A DNA stretch of 64,000 bases from Norana najaformis (taxonomy: Eukaryota; Annelida; Clitellata; Crassiclitellata; Hormogastridae): positions 7,168,903 through 7,232,902 of the forward strand of contig OZ029919.1 in assembly GCA_964023275.1 (NCBI GenBank). Reading direction: 5' to 3'. The position numbers and the translations under genes were made by a program. Under the pieces are notes generated by a model. It did not search any database and was not told the DNA's origin. It saw only the letters and a list, made by a program, of their open reading frames with translations. The stretch's first letter is position 1; the number at the start of each line of letters is the position of its first letter. Below are positions 1 through 11,775 of the stretch, piece after piece.

Positions 1-98
1 GGTCGATGCATTGAAGAACAAAAGAATTCTTTGGCATAAGTTAATTATGGAGATGTTACCTTAAGCATTTCGTGGTATGGCAGCCCGCCTCGACCCCG

Positions 99-365
99 TC
101 CTCCTCCTCCTCCTCCTCCTCCTCATCCTGCTGCTGCTTCTGCGTGTCCTCTGGCTGCTGATGGATGGCTTGTCGCAGGTGGTCGCCGACTCACTCTCGG
201 GGCTTGGAATGGAAACTGACAGGAAGCCATTTGCATCATTTATGGCAAATCTGATTAACTAATAAGAAATTTCTGTCATGAATATTTTAAGTGACGACCG
301 GGAACGGATGGGGCGAGGGGGGAGGGATGGAGGGAAAGGAAGGAGAAGGAGGGAGGCAGGGATGC
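99..365. repeat. CTC/TCC run followed by purine-rich stretch
   Basis: A short pyrimidine triplet run (CCT units) at about 99-125 is followed by CTG-like triplets, then a G/A-rich stretch at 300-360. The open frames here are low complexity and show no domain. Confidence 0.6.
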
Positions 366-504
366 AGAGCTTGAGTTGTGTGACCATCATCATTGCTTGT
401 CGCAATCGTCAACTTTGCATTTTCTTATCTCCAGAAGCAGCACATTCAACAGACATTCACTCGATCGAGAGAAAATCATTGAAGTATAGTCGGAGTGCTT
501 TTGT

Positions 505-795
505 ATGTATCTAGGTACATACGTACTCAACCTAAGTAGGTGTGTACTCAACATTGAAATATTGAATTACTTTACATCAAGATGCAAACGTACACAACAT
601 CTCTACTTACATACTTAACTCTGCATACCTACTTAACCTAGACAAATATATACTCAACCTAGACACATTCATACTCAGTATCTTGGTAATACATATGCTA
701 CTTTTAGTACATAATATACTAAACATCTTGATACTTAAATACTCGACATCTAGATACATACACACTTAAGTTTAGGTACATACATACTTTCAAGG
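505..795. repeat. Degenerate tandem tract of TACATACTYAACCTAGA-like units
   Basis: The words TACATAC, ACTCAACCTAG and ACTTAACCTAG recur irregularly through this AT-rich stretch. It looks like a decayed tandem array with no fixed period. No coding potential is seen. Confidence 0.5.
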
Positions 796-797
796 CA

Positions 798-1000
798 CTA
801 GAGTTTTGTAGCGCCTTTTAACGACCTCTCGTAAATTCGGTTGAGTTCTCTGCCCGAAGGCAGGTCTATTGGCTTTATGCCACATTTGTGGGTGAGCAAC
901 TTGTCCAAGGTCGCTACGCAGTGGCGTGAGGCAGATTCGAACTCGCGACCCTCTGGTTACGAGGTATAGACCATACCACTACACCACCGCATCCCACTTT
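798..1000 (-). mobile_element. tRNA-derived SINE copy, reverse strand
   Basis: Read on the minus strand, the segment near 1000-930 looks like a tRNA head. It has an A-box-like TGGTGTAGTGG, an anticodon-loop-like region with CGT, and a B-box-like GAGTTCGAATC. The copy then runs to an AAAGGCGCTACAAA tail near 810, which resembles the 3' ends of L2-like LINEs. A tRNA-Thr origin is possible but rests only on the loop triplet. Confidence 0.6.
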
Positions 1001-1135
1001 AAATGCATTCCCACAAGTGGGGGTGGATTTATAGGTAAGGTTAAATTAATTATCATGTGCTTCAACAGTTAGCAGTAGGCAGACTCTTGTGCAGCTGATA
1101 GTCATTGTCTTTTAACCTGGATAATGTTGCTTCAG

Positions 1136-1351
1136 AATCCACAAGCTTCTAATTCGATGATGAGGAACAATTCTTCAACAAAATCGTATTCGAGTGCAGG
1201 ACCTCAACCGTCTCAATCGTCGAGTATTTCGAAGTTTGCCAGAGGCGACTACCACGGAAGCCAGACGGTTCCTCTGCTTCAGCAAAGCAAAGAAGCTGAG
1301 GCAAGTTGCTATCATCACAACCGAAGACTATCCAGTGCTAGTGTTGCCCAG
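1136..1351 (+). CDS. Internal coding exon of a host gene (receptor-tail-like), first of three
   Basis: The exon begins after a pyrimidine-containing acceptor (TTGCTTCAG) and ends at a donor CAG|GTCAGT. It is 216 bases, 72 codons, phase 0 at both ends. The translation is rich in Ser, Asn and Gln, with KSYSSAGPQPSQSSS and a stretch RGDYHGSQTVPLLQQ. It has no membrane segment or enzyme motif. It joins in phase to the exon at 4214-4376. The composition suits a disordered cytoplasmic tail. The open frame reads through the donor to 1423, so a longer exon or a start near 1124 cannot be excluded. The exon call rests on splice signals and phase agreement, not homology. Confidence 0.55.
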
Positions 1352-1862
1352 GTCAGTGCAACAGGGCAACAGCATATCTCTGCAAGTGTTGTGGGTTCAA
1401 ATCTCAACCAGGCAGAAATTTAAATTTCGCAGATATTTTGTCCTAAGTAAGTAAGTAAAGTCTTCAAGGGCCATTAGTCGAACGTAGCAGTTGCTCGTTA
1501 TTTGCAGAGCTGTTCTTCTATGATAGCTACAGTCAGTCAGTAAGTAATTTCTAATAGCCTATAGTTGAACTTAGCAGCATGGCTTATTTCCTTTTCTTTG
1601 TCAAGTCCATGAGTCATATACATATTACTAAATTGAAGATCCTTTATAATTGAAGGTCCAGATAAGCATAACAGAATTTAAGATCCTTTTTGGAAACTTT
1701 CAACAGCAACGTAATGAGAAAGATTAATAGATCTGTTCCAGAAATTCTGCAGGTCTTATCTGACTGATTACGAATACGTATTACAATTAAAGATCATCAC
1801 AATGATGCAAGGCCTTTGATATCGCCTTGAAAGGTGCTATATAAATGTCCAGATGCACTGGA

Positions 1863-2535
1863 AGCTGCTTACAACAGTCCCTGTGGGAGCCACATCAAGT
1901 ACTGCTTGTAAAAGTACCTGTGGGAGCCACATCAAGTACTGCTTATAACAGTATATGTGGGAGTCACATCAAGTACTGCTTGTAAAAGTACCTGTGGGAG
2001 CCACATCAAGTACTGCTTGTAAAAGTACCTGTGGGAGCCACATCAAGTACTGCTTGTAAAAGTACCTGTGGGAGCCACATCAAGTACTGCTTATAACAGT
2101 GCCTGTGGGAGCCACATCAAGTACTGCTTGTAAAAGTACCTGTGGGAGCCACATCAAGTACTGCTTATAACAGTGCCTGTGGGAGCCACATCAAGTACTG
2201 CTTGTAAAAGTACCTGTGGGAGCCACATCAAGTACTGCTTGTAAAAGTACCTGTGGGAGCCACATCAAGTACTGCTTATAACAGTGCCTGTGGGAGCCAC
2301 ATCAGGTACTGCTTGTAAAAGTACCTGTGGGAGTCACATCAAGTACTGCTTATAACAGTACCTGTGGGAGCCACATCAAGTACTGCTTATAAAAGTACCT
2401 GTGAGAGCCACATCAAGTACTGCTTATAACAGTATATGTGGGAGTCACATCAAATACTGCTTATAACAGTACCTGTGGGAGCCACATCAAGTACTGCTTA
2501 TAACAGTACCTGTGAGAGCCACATCAAGTACTCTG
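1863..2535. repeat. 37-bp minisatellite, about 18 units
   Basis: Units carry CTGTGGGAGCCACATCAAG and a variable joint that reads TTGTAAAAGTACC, TTATAACAGTGCC, TTATAACAGTACC or TTATAACAGTATA. The joint variants alternate in blocks. Each unit contains AGTAC and, downstream, its inverse GTACT, so single units could fold. The array lies within intron 1. A degenerate half unit follows near 2590-2620. Confidence 0.9.
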
Positions 2536-3814
2536 CTTCCACAGTTGCAGAATAATGAGGCTGGATTCAAATGCTAAATTACTTTATGGTAATACTGGGA
2601 GCCACATCCATTACTCTCTTGTGTAGACATTCAGGCTATAAATCGTGTTTACTGCAAGAATAGTCAGGTGTATAGCATGTATGCAATGTCTATGCATACG
2701 GTATATCTCTATGTGTTTGCATGAGACTGCCAGTGGAGACTTGTCTCCAGCTACATGAGCGTCATTCATACAGACTTGTTCTTTTAGAACAACATCGGTT
2801 AGGCTAGCAAGAAACACTTTTACGAGGTATGGAAAATACACTATAAAAATGCCCACATGCATACATGCATAACTATATATATATATACACTCACATACAT
2901 TATACATAAATACATGTATAGATACATGCATGCATATTTACATACATTAATTTTCACACATACATTTCTACATTAACACTGCACATTAATTTTTTTGTCT
3001 CTTAATTATATAAATCTTTCTGAGGTATTTTTAAAGAACCCTTCATACATACATGAAAGTGGTATTCTCAATCGCTACAACTTATCTTAAACGTTCAAAA
3101 GGTTTGTGTATATAATTGACTGTTAACTGATAACTGCCATTGTAAGTACCCAAGAGGCTACTTATGGTGCTATATAAATTATTAATTACAGTTACAGCAA
3201 GTGATGTTCGCTTTAAGCAAAAGTGCGAAGTCACAATCAATTATTGGGCAGAACTAGCCATGATACACGAGGCCCCAAAGACTAGAACACAACCGAAACC
3301 AAACACGTTCTTCACCCTCATTCTAGAAACCGGAAGGTACTGGCACCGTTTCTGCATTACGCCATCGGTTGACGAGTTGAAGAGCCGTCAGCCGATTGGA
3401 GGCTGCTGTCGGTTGCAGGACAAACAGTGGAGAGGCCGTTGAGAGAAGATGGCAGCGGGCTCCACAGCATTAAGTCATCCGGGGTTTCATACGATTGGAC
3501 AACTTAATGCCACCTATGGCGACCTCTAACTCTGGTCGCCGCATGATAAGTACTCGAGGTGGATCCATCCTCCTAGTTTGATTAATAGTCATCGGGGAAA
3601 AATACGCAAAAGTGTATCCGAAGTTATATTATCTGGGAGAATAATTCTGGAAAAAAATAATTCGAGGTGTTAGTGTTAACGGTGGAAAGTAATTTAATTG
3701 CGCGTTAAAAATCAGCTATGAATCTGAAAAGTTTCTAGTATCAGTCGAGTAGAATTCCAGCAAAGTGAATTCTGTTTTATGGTTTTGAATGTAAACCCAA
3801 CCCACCCTAGCTTC

Positions 3815-4010
3815 CTGCCCCATCCTCTCTCTGGTCTTCTGGCAACAGGACTTGGTTCTTGACATGGCATCTTTGGACAACTCCATTGACTCGGCGCAGT
3901 GCTTGTGAATAAGCTGTTGCCCTGCGCTTAGCTTTTAAGTAGCGCTTTGGAAATTTCGGGTTTACGATTATGATTAATGTAATATAAAGTAAAATAACAG
4001 GAAAGTTGTC
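3815..4010 (+). mobile_element. Diverged L2-like LINE 3' end
   Basis: The order of words (TTGGTTCTTGACATGG, then GACTCGGCGCAGTG, GAATAAGCTG, GCGCTTTGGAAATTTC, then an ATTACGATTATGATTA-like tail) matches the better kept copies at 37830-38275 and, on the other strand, 29092, 50755 and 58045. It is a decayed copy with no coding capacity. Confidence 0.5.
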
Positions 4011-4213
4011 GGAGGTTCTGTTAATGCCGTCCAATTTCAACACCAAGAATTTTTAGCACAGACGTTTTAAGTGGGGGAAGAGGTTGTGTTGGTAAACGCA
4101 GGAGTCTTCATGAGGGTTTGTATTAATTGAAGCTTTTCGTTTGTTAATTATTGTTTATTATTTTGTTTTGTTTATTAATTTATTATTTTATTTATTATTT
4201 TGTTTACTAAAAG

Positions 4214-4376
4214 GTCAACCGACTGATAAGGGCACTGAACGACAACGACGTAGATAGCATTCACTCGGGTGAAGGGTCAAACACGGACAGCGGTCACGGG
4301 CCAAGCGAGGAGGGGGAAAGCAATGCGAACACAACGAGACCCCTGCAGGATCAGCACAGCAACCCCCTACAAGTAG
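4214..4376 (+). CDS. Internal coding exon of a host gene, second of three
   Basis: The exon lies between an acceptor TACTAAAAG and a donor TAG|GTACGT. It is 163 bases: 54 codons plus one base of a split codon. The translation contains DSIHSGEGSNTDSGHGPSEEGE-type acidic/Ser sequence starting near residue 15. This kind of Ser-Asp-Ser-Gly block is, from memory, seen in cytoplasmic tails of cadherin or protocadherin-like receptors, so that name is only a suggestion. Entry phase 0 matches the end of exon 1136-1351. The leftover G plus GG at 6917 makes a glycine codon, matching the next exon. An alternative donor CAA|GTAGGT four bases upstream would break that phase. Confidence 0.65.
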
Positions 4377-5189
4377 GTACGTAGAGAGTAGAAGCGTGTT
4401 CCTTTGTGTTTGGCTTGTTTTGATTGCATGCCTTAGAAGTTTGGCCTTTGTTATTCTTCGGTTTCCTTTGTTTTCGTTCGTCGTGAGCATCATTGTGGCC
4501 ATCTTCACACGATGATCATGATGGTTGTCTGCTGAACGTGGTGGTCTGTTTTCGAGTTTCGACAGAGCCTGCTGCGATCTTTTATAAACATTTACATGGT
4601 CGGTTTAACGCCATGAAACAGATTCTTGATAAAGAATGTTAGAAACGCTATGCAAGATTTCCTATGATATGAGTTACTCAGAATCTGCTGTTTCTGCTTC
4701 GTACTGAGTTCAGAGTCTGTTTGTGTTTTCATTTCGATTGTCATCTGGACAAGACTTGGTCCAAAGTTGATGTGCGTCTCTCTGATGCTAATTGTTATTT
4801 TAAAAGGCATAGCTGGGCAAACTGAATGAAGCTCTGGAGTTGGGTGGTTAGGGTATAAATTTGTTTTCAGGTGATCTTATGTCATAATATTTACTCATCT
4901 GAGGTTGTGAATCAGTGGTATATGTAAGCTATCTCTTCCAACATATAACAATTGCAGGTCAGTCCTTTTAAGCCATTGCCTTCTATGGCTCTGTTGCTTT
5001 AACATTACTTCATGAGGTTTAGCCATTACAGAGATTTTTTCATTTCCTCCTGACATTTATGTAAATCTTGAGAGATTGTTTCTAAGAGGGGTCACTTCTG
5101 GTAAAATATGGTATGATATACCAGTATTATTATAACACCAACAAAAGTAACAGTAATAACAATACCAGTAAGCACAAAGGACATTAGAT

Positions 5190-5410
5190 TGCCTCAAAAT
5201 GGGCACTAGGGATGGTTCCAACATTCTTGACTCTGTATGTGAGCAGTCAGAATCTGATGTTATCAAGTGTCAACCTCTTTAAAAAGCAGCTGAAATTCTA
5301 TTTACTGCATAACTCTTAGTACTTGGGCTGACTTATGACTTTGTAAAGCATCCTAGAAGTAGCCTGCTCTTACGATGCTATATAAATTGTCGTCATTACA
5401 TTACATTACA
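5190..5410 (+). mobile_element. L2/CR1-like LINE 3' fragment with tail
   Basis: A short reading, SLFKKQLKFYLL, resembles the C-terminal end of L2/CR1-type reverse transcriptase frames. It is followed about 75 bases later by GATGCTATATAAATTG and then CATTACATTACATTAC. That order (C-terminal peptide, short UTR, GCTATATAAA, short tandem tail) is typical of such LINEs. The copy is badly decayed. Confidence 0.5.
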
Positions 5411-6173
5411 TCATGCAAACCAAGTTCCTGGTGTTGTAGCGTTCATTATCACATATCAATGTGTCACCGTCTGATTTCACAGCAGTTGAGACTTGGCCTT
5501 GTGTCAGGTGCAAGGCCTTGTCTCACCTGCTTTGAAATTGGAAGTTGTCATTATTGACACAGCATTGGAAACAATTTGTTCAGCGTTTTTAATTGCCGCT
5601 TGTTTTGTTTGCGATGTGTTAAACTGCACAAAATTCGACGTTTATGACTTCTCCAGGTGCCGTGGATGTAAAGAAAAACTAATTTTTATTTAACATGAAA
5701 ATCACATTTTCTTGCCAGAGAACTCAATGGGGAACCAGAGTTCACAAAATATTTGGTGTATGTGCCCAACTTATTAGAATTTCTTTGTTTTGGTAGGCAT
5801 TAAGTAGCAATTTAGCTCAGTGCAGTATGAGAAGAGCAGTCCCGTAAGCTATAGCTCATGTGGAGGCAGCCTTGAGCATGAAGCAAGGATGGCAGTTTGC
5901 CATGTCAAAAAGTATTTTTTATGAGTACAGTGGAAAAAAACCGGTTAAAATGGCAAAAACCCTGGCAAAAACTGGAGTTGTATTTGCCTATATGCCACTT
6001 ATCAGTGCTTGTGCTTTGGTATCATTATAAAATTACAACTGAATATTAAGTACTGTAGGGTAATAGTAAACTAGTAAATTCTAATCATATTGTGACTGGT
6101 ATCAGTCAGGCCGTGTCATGGACAATCAAAACATGCAAAGCAATGTTGATAGTGTTAGTTGACATGTGAGTTG

Positions 6174-6250
6174 GAATATTGAAGTATTTACAGCATGCCA
6201 ACCAGCACTTATGGTGTTAGTTGGCATGTCACCAAGTAACTTCAATATTC
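6174..6250. repeat. Nested inverted repeat in intron 2
   Basis: The outer arms GAATATTGAAGT (6174-6185) and ACTTCAATATTC (6239-6250) are perfect complements. The inner arms CATGCCAAC (6194-6202) and GTTGGCATG (6220-6228) are also perfect. The segments between outer and inner arms (8 and 10 bases) do not pair well. It could be a small MITE core or a folded transcript segment. Confidence 0.6.
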
Positions 6251-6639
6251 TATCATCGGCGTCAGATGCACAAGCAAAACCTCTCATCTAATAATGGAAA
6301 ACGAGCTTCGTTGCTGTTTCGTAACCTCAGGTGATTTCAAATCTTATTGCGAATAAACTCAAATTTAGAAAATGAGTGTTTTTGGGAGATGAAGAGCTTG
6401 CTGGGGCTAAAAGCAGGTGTACAGCAAGAACCGAAAACTGAGCACAGATATAATATCAGCATGTTACGCCAATATTGCATTCATTGCACTGGCTGCCGAT
6501 TGAGCAGCGAATCTACTTTAAAATCTTTTTTTAGTTCACACAATACTACATTCAAATTAGCCGACCTAACTTCTGTGTTCCATGTTCACCCCTCATACCA
6601 CTGAATATTGCATATGATCAGTGGACGTTGTGACTGTTG

Positions 6640-6780
6640 CGGTGCCTCTCATCAGAACAGTGTTGGCTTCTAGGGTATTCTCGATGGCTGGCCCAAAGCT
6701 TTGGAATTCACTCTCCAGTCGTTTCTTTCAGGTCTTTCAGGTCTATACTTAACACTCATGTCTCGACTTGTTTATCCGCC
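6640..6780 (+). mobile_element. L2/CR1-like LINE reverse-transcriptase C-terminal fragment
   Basis: The translation near 6652-6720 gives a stretch ending SMAGPKLWNSLSS. The AGPKLWNSL block is the usual C-terminal signature of L2/CR1-type LINE frames. The frame is broken soon afterwards. Confidence 0.6.
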
Positions 6781-6916
6781 GTAGCCTAATTTCTGGTTTC
6801 TCTGACCTACTGGAATTCGACATGGCTTTTCGAAAGGGTTATGTACGATTTCACTTGAACAATTTGGACATTGAATCTTACCGGATTTTAGTTACAAGAA
6901 GTTTTTTCTTTTGTAG

Positions 6917-7701
6917 GGTTTTCAAAAGCGTCAAAACCTGAACGAGTTGCCGACGGCCAACTGCGGGTCAACACCGGTTACCACAGCAACAGCCAATTAG
7001 TACCTGGTTTTCACGTTGACGTTAGCCCCACGAGCAGTCACAGTTACTCTAGTCAGAACCCCACCTTACCACTAAGTACTTTCGGCCCAAGGTGTTTCTA
7101 TGGCCCCGATTCGGCCCCAGTCATAAACATGGCCGCCGAAGACGCGAGGCCCAGCGTCGGCTTCGGCTCTGGTTTCATGCAGTCGACGCCAGGTCCGCAC
7201 CCCGTGCGATCGAACAGTCACGTGGGTCCGCTGACGTCACCCGTGTATCCAAACGGATTTCCGCACTACGTCGGATACGGAAATCGTAGTCCGAACGTTT
7301 ACAACGATCCGGGTTTCGCCGCAAACATATGTAAGGCGAGTCCAGGTAGCCGGGGTCCACCGCTTGAACGAGTGAATAACAAGAAGAACAGTCGAGATTA
7401 CCCTCGCAATGAAAGCGGCATGACGCGGAGGCCAGACAGACAAAGACTGCTCAATAATACTTCGTGTACTTCGGATTCGGACTGCACTGGCGTGCAATAT
7501 TCGTGTGCCGACATGAGTGAAGCGCTTCATGAAATCCACACTCCAATGGCGGCCCCTCATGGGTCGCGAACGACCTTCGAGGACGATAATGACACTGTTA
7601 CCACGGGCAGTTATATAATTGATCCGTACGACCTTTGCGACCAAATAGACGACCTATTTTTCAGAGACAAAATGCCGATTAATTACGTTCGACCTCGATG
7701 A
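6917..7701 (+). CDS. Terminal coding exon of a host gene (receptor-tail-like)
   Basis: This is the longest credible host coding segment. A strong acceptor (TTTTTTCTTTTGTAG) precedes a frame that stays open from 6917 to a TGA at 7699-7701: about 261 residues after a split glycine codon. An internal ATG at 7129 is not needed as a start. The protein is rich in Ser, Pro, Asn and Gly, has no membrane span and no enzyme motif, and ends in a more ordered acidic block, GSYIIDPYDLCDQIDDLFF, shortly before the stop. The base composition is more GC- and CpG-rich than the flanks, as expected of an exon. Together with the exons at 1136 and 4214 it reads as the cytoplasmic tail of an adhesion receptor, possibly protocadherin/cadherin-like; I am fairly sure it is an exon and unsure of the family. 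Confidence 0.7.
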
Positions 7702-8970
7702 TGAGTCATTACAGAGGCAACGGTTGCGGCTTTTCCCGTTTCCAGATCTCGTCCATTTTGACGTTTTAAACAGCGATACGGAAACTAGTACCGGAAACGT
7801 GTGTTAATATATTACATAAGAGATGAATTTGTTTTTAAATATTTTGTTTTAGAAGTTACCATGTGTTACAAGTTTGGTGATGCAGATATATTCTAGAAGT
7901 CCATGACAGTTCATTCAATCAAATTTCAATATAATTGTCTTAAATGGCAAAATCAATCGAGTAACAACTTTGAATTAGACTATAGGCTAACAGCATTTTG
8001 CACTGATTATAACTTATAAAATTAGTACAGTACTTATGGTGCAGATTTTCTCTATTCAGAAGCACTGTTGAACTGCATTTTTTGCGAATTTGTGTTGTCA
8101 CAGATCACACAAAAGTTACTATTTAAAAACAATTCCACATGTAATTTCAGCTTCAACTTTTTAGGAAAGACAACTTTCTTACTTTTCCGTTAGGAACAGG
8201 TCGGAAAATTAACTTTGTTTCTAACTTTTTAGTAATTTGATGGCGTAAATACTGTTAACCCACATAAGACTGTAAATCATATTTTGTCTGTAAATACAAT
8301 GGCGTGTCAGTCAGTAGCTCTTAAGTTAACAGGTTCAGCTGCAGCTTTATGTTTTTATTATTGATTGCAACAAATGACATTTTGTTAAAATTAGTTGCAG
8401 TGAACTTATTCCAAGTTGTGTGTGTCTGTGTGTGATAAAGTGTAGCTAGAATGTTACTAGAATGAAGTGCAAAACTTATCACTATCAACAGTTTACATTT
8501 ACTGCTTTTGGACAGATCTTTGGTCCCATGACGATGCCACTGAGAACAACCATTAACACAAATGCATATTATCTTACTTAATATATGTTACCTTACCAAA
8601 TGTGGCATAATATTGTTTAAACGTTCTTGCCTTTGCTTTACTTTACTTCTGTTTCTTTACTTGCCCCTCTTTTACATGTATTTTATTCAAGATATATGTA
8701 ACTTACATCGCTTATTTTATTACTGAAAGATCAAAGTTTAAATCCTGTTGTGTAACGTAATCCAACTGGAGAGAAAAACTGGTAAAGCACTGGTAAAATT
8801 GCTCATGGAATTGGTTGTCCACACTTCCAGTAGCTGTTTTAATTCTTATGCTTTTGCTCACAGTTCTAACAGAAGGTTGCATGGAATGATTTTGGTCACC
8901 CTGGATAATCTAGTCACCCTTGTAAATAAGAGTAAGTCGCCTTGATAATAAATGATTACTGTACAAAGGC
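7702..8970 (+). other. Probable 3'UTR of the host gene
   Basis: After the TGA the sequence becomes AT-rich and non-coding. An AATAAA at 8947-8952 is the first convincing polyadenylation signal I found, which would give a UTR of about 1.25 kb. No repeat of any length is seen within it, which also suits a transcribed, conserved region. The end point is inferred. Confidence 0.4.
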
Positions 8971-9295
8971 AATGACAGTAGCAAAAAAGCGTCAAATATA
9001 ACTGAGCCACATGTCACTAGCTGTCACACCTGTGCTTGAGACAGACGGTGATATGCCTCTGATGACTGATATCTCCAGGTATGAGGCCTAGTCTCCTATG
9101 TCCCTGGCTATTTCAGGAACTTTCTAAAAGATTCAGCTACTGGTGTTATACTTTTTGAGAAAAATCAGTGTTGCATAAAAAACCGACCAATTGCAAATGA
9201 GCTAACTATGAGCAGTGCTGCATTTAAAGTTGACAGAATCTCGAATACTAAGTACATTGCATTAGGGTGCTTGTGCATTCTGTGCGGTCCCTCTT

Positions 9296-10079
<784 letters not shown>

Positions 10080-10285
10080 TCATTGATTTGCAGCATTTAT
10101 ATAGCGCCTCTCAAGATACCTATTCAGAGCCCAACCCCGGCGAAAGAGAACAGTTTTCAAGTATTTATTGAAGGAGCGTGCGGCGTCCGTGGTTGAAAGG
10201 ACATATGCATCTAAAGGGATTCCATTCCAGGTGGAAAAGCCCCATCGCTGAAATATACGGCCTGTCAAGAATGGGCACATCGTGT
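10080..10285 (-). mobile_element. L2/CR1-like LINE 3' end, reverse strand
   Basis: The minus-strand frame from 10280 contains WGFSTWNGIPLDAYV and, further on, SFNKYLKTVLFR. These are equivalents of the LWNSLP and SFKxxLKTxLF blocks at the C-terminus of L2/CR1 LINE proteins. The frame runs into AGAGGCGCTATATAAATGC, the matching 3' tail. Only the last roughly 65 codons remain. Confidence 0.7.
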
Positions 10286-10319
10286 TCTCTCAATAACACC
10301 AAAAATAATGAGACCGTAT

Positions 10320-10395
10320 AAACCACTCACAGCAAGTATATATATACATGTGTGTATATATATATGACATTATGTAGCATATATATATTTTGTTA
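10320..10395. repeat. TA/TG-rich simple sequence
   Basis: Short TATATA runs with GTGT interruptions. Confidence 0.7.
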
Positions 10396-10754
10396 TTTTA
10401 TAATTTAACCTTTGACCTTGTAATGAGTATTACTGACCGAAAATATGAGAACGATGTGAGAATATGCTGTGTGTGGTTATGGTTCATATGACGTGGACTG
10501 ACCCTTTAAATTAGAAGCGGTGTTAGCAGCAGTTTTTTAGGGGAATGCGTGGACAGAAGCTGCGTGGACGGTTAGATGGGGCAGTAAACTTCACAGATCG
10601 TTCCAAAAGAGACGAAGTTTAGCTGGTTGAGCCTGGCACACTTTCATGTAAGCTCGGTCTTTTTGGTCAAGGTTTTTCCACTCACCAGTGGAAAACAGGA
10701 GGTACAAAATCCGGTTGCCGGAAGATCACAGATGGAGAGAAAATTAGTAGTAGT

Positions 10755-10868
10755 TCCACTGTTTAACGACAGCTTATGGCATCAGAGGCCGTTGCCGTCG
10801 CCCTCCTCCTTTATCCAGGCTTGGGACTGGCACTACCGCCAAACAAGGCAGTGGCGGAGTTAGAAACT
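10755..10868. repeat. Interspersed repeat shared with 42840-42935
   Basis: Both places carry CTTATGGCATCAAAGGCCG (one base differs here), GTCGCCCTCCTCCTTTA and CAGGCTTGGGACTGGC, then an AGGCAGTG-GGAGTTA end. Two copies 32 kb apart imply a dispersed element. I do not recognise its class. Confidence 0.7.
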
Positions 10869-10881
10869 TAGGAGCCGTTAC

Positions 10882-11013
10882 GGTGGGGACCTTAAATGGC
10901 GTGGCGCCCATTCAAACGGGTAGCTGAGGTGAAGGATCTCAACCGATAATTCATTGTAAACTTAGCAGGGTCGAGGCCATACGGTCGCTATATAAAACCG
11001 TGTACATTTACAC
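10882..11013 (+). mobile_element. SINE-like repeat family B, copy 1
   Basis: It begins GGGGACCTTAAATGGCGTGG, contains CAGGGTCGAGGCCATACGGTC and ends near GTGTACATTTACA. Five copies occur in the window. A later copy has GGTTCGAGGCC, which fits a Pol III B box, so a SINE is likely; the A box is unclear. Confidence 0.6.
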
Positions 11014-11564
11014 TGCCCTGCCCTGCTAATATTCAGAACTTTCGCTTTCTTGGCTCTGAATAAAATTCGATAAGCTGAATCATATCTGTGCATTCGCTAG
11101 GTGACGTTAGTTTACTGCTGTTCGCTAGATGTCAGTGTATTGCTGATGGCGTCATTCCTTAGGCGTCGCATAGGATGTTAAATGTCGGTACGAAGATGCG
11201 ATGGCTTTGTAGTTTTCTGTCAGTATTTTGTGATGGTGTTGTTTAGCAAAAACTATTGTGAAATTGAATGAATATTTTTTAAATGAAACATACTATCGTG
11301 TTTTTTGCGTAAAGTTCCTGGGTGTTCTACCAAGCTACAATTAAAAGCCCGCGCAATCATTCTGTCATTTACTGAACTCCAGTTAGGCCTAAATCTAGGC
11401 CTAAATACAGCCTAAACGTACACGGTTTTATACAGCGACTGTAGGAGAAAGAAAGACAGCCAGGGCAGAGTGAGACTTTCCTGGGTCTGAAAAGATGCGT
11501 TAATTGCAATTCGGGGCCTTTAAATATGAACTGGCAGTGGGATATATTCTGATTTGGTCTGTAA
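11014..11564. other. Unassigned interval between two family B copies
   Basis: No gene is recognised. Two TAGGCCTA palindromes sit close together at 11384-11391 and 11396-11403. Confidence 0.4.
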
Positions 11565-11692
11565 GTGGGGACCTTAAATGGCGTGGCGCCCATTTAAACG
11601 GTGAAGGATCTCGCCAGAGCAATTCGTTGAAAAATGAGCAGGTTCGAGGCCATACGGTCGCTGTAGAAAAATGTACATTTACATTTTACATT
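11565..11692 (+). mobile_element. SINE-like repeat family B, copy 2
   Basis: Same start (GTGGGGACCTTAAATGGCG) and same core as copy 1, with GGTTCGAGGCC at about 11641-11651 as a candidate Pol III B box. It lies just upstream of the minisatellite and the LTR element. Confidence 0.65.
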
Positions 11693-11721
11693 TAATCTTG
11701 TCAAATGTGAACACTTCAGTA

Positions 11722-11775
11722 GCGTCGTTATTAATGCTTTGTTAATGCTCTTTATATACACTTTATATATATTTA
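11722..11775. repeat. 24-bp minisatellite, left part, split by the LTR element
   Basis: CGTTATTAATGCTTTGTTAA and TGCTCTTTAT match the units found after the element at 20011-20156. The array was one locus before the insertion. Confidence 0.75.

Larger units (their letters stand above)
1352..4213 (+). other. Intron 1 of the host gene
   Basis: This is the interval between the donor at 1352 (GTCAGT) and the acceptor at 4213 (TTTACTAAAAG), 2.86 kb. It holds a 37-bp minisatellite (1863-2535), AT/ACAT-rich sequence near 2860-2960, a LINE-like tail with GGTGCTATATAAATT near 3166-3180, and an L2-like 3' end (3815-4010). The part just before the acceptor is T- and A-rich (4130-4210). Otherwise nothing recognisable is seen. 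Confidence 0.45.
4377..6916 (+). other. Intron 2 of the host gene
   Basis: This 2.54-kb interval runs from donor GTACGT to acceptor TTTTTTCTTTTGTAG. It holds two LINE remnants (5190-5410, 6640-6780) and a nested inverted repeat (6174-6250). The stretch 4390-5180 shows nothing I recognise on either strand. Confidence 0.55.

Noticed and set aside
1863-2535. CRISPR-like array
   Set aside because: Units are contiguous 37-bp repeats without unique spacers, in an animal genome: a minisatellite.
6174-6250. MicroRNA precursor
   Set aside because: The two stems are separated by unpaired 8- and 10-base segments; no continuous 22-bp duplex.
7237-7644. Minus-strand frame of 135 codons
   Set aside because: It overlaps the plus-strand terminal exon, which has splice-phase support; the minus frame is its shadow.
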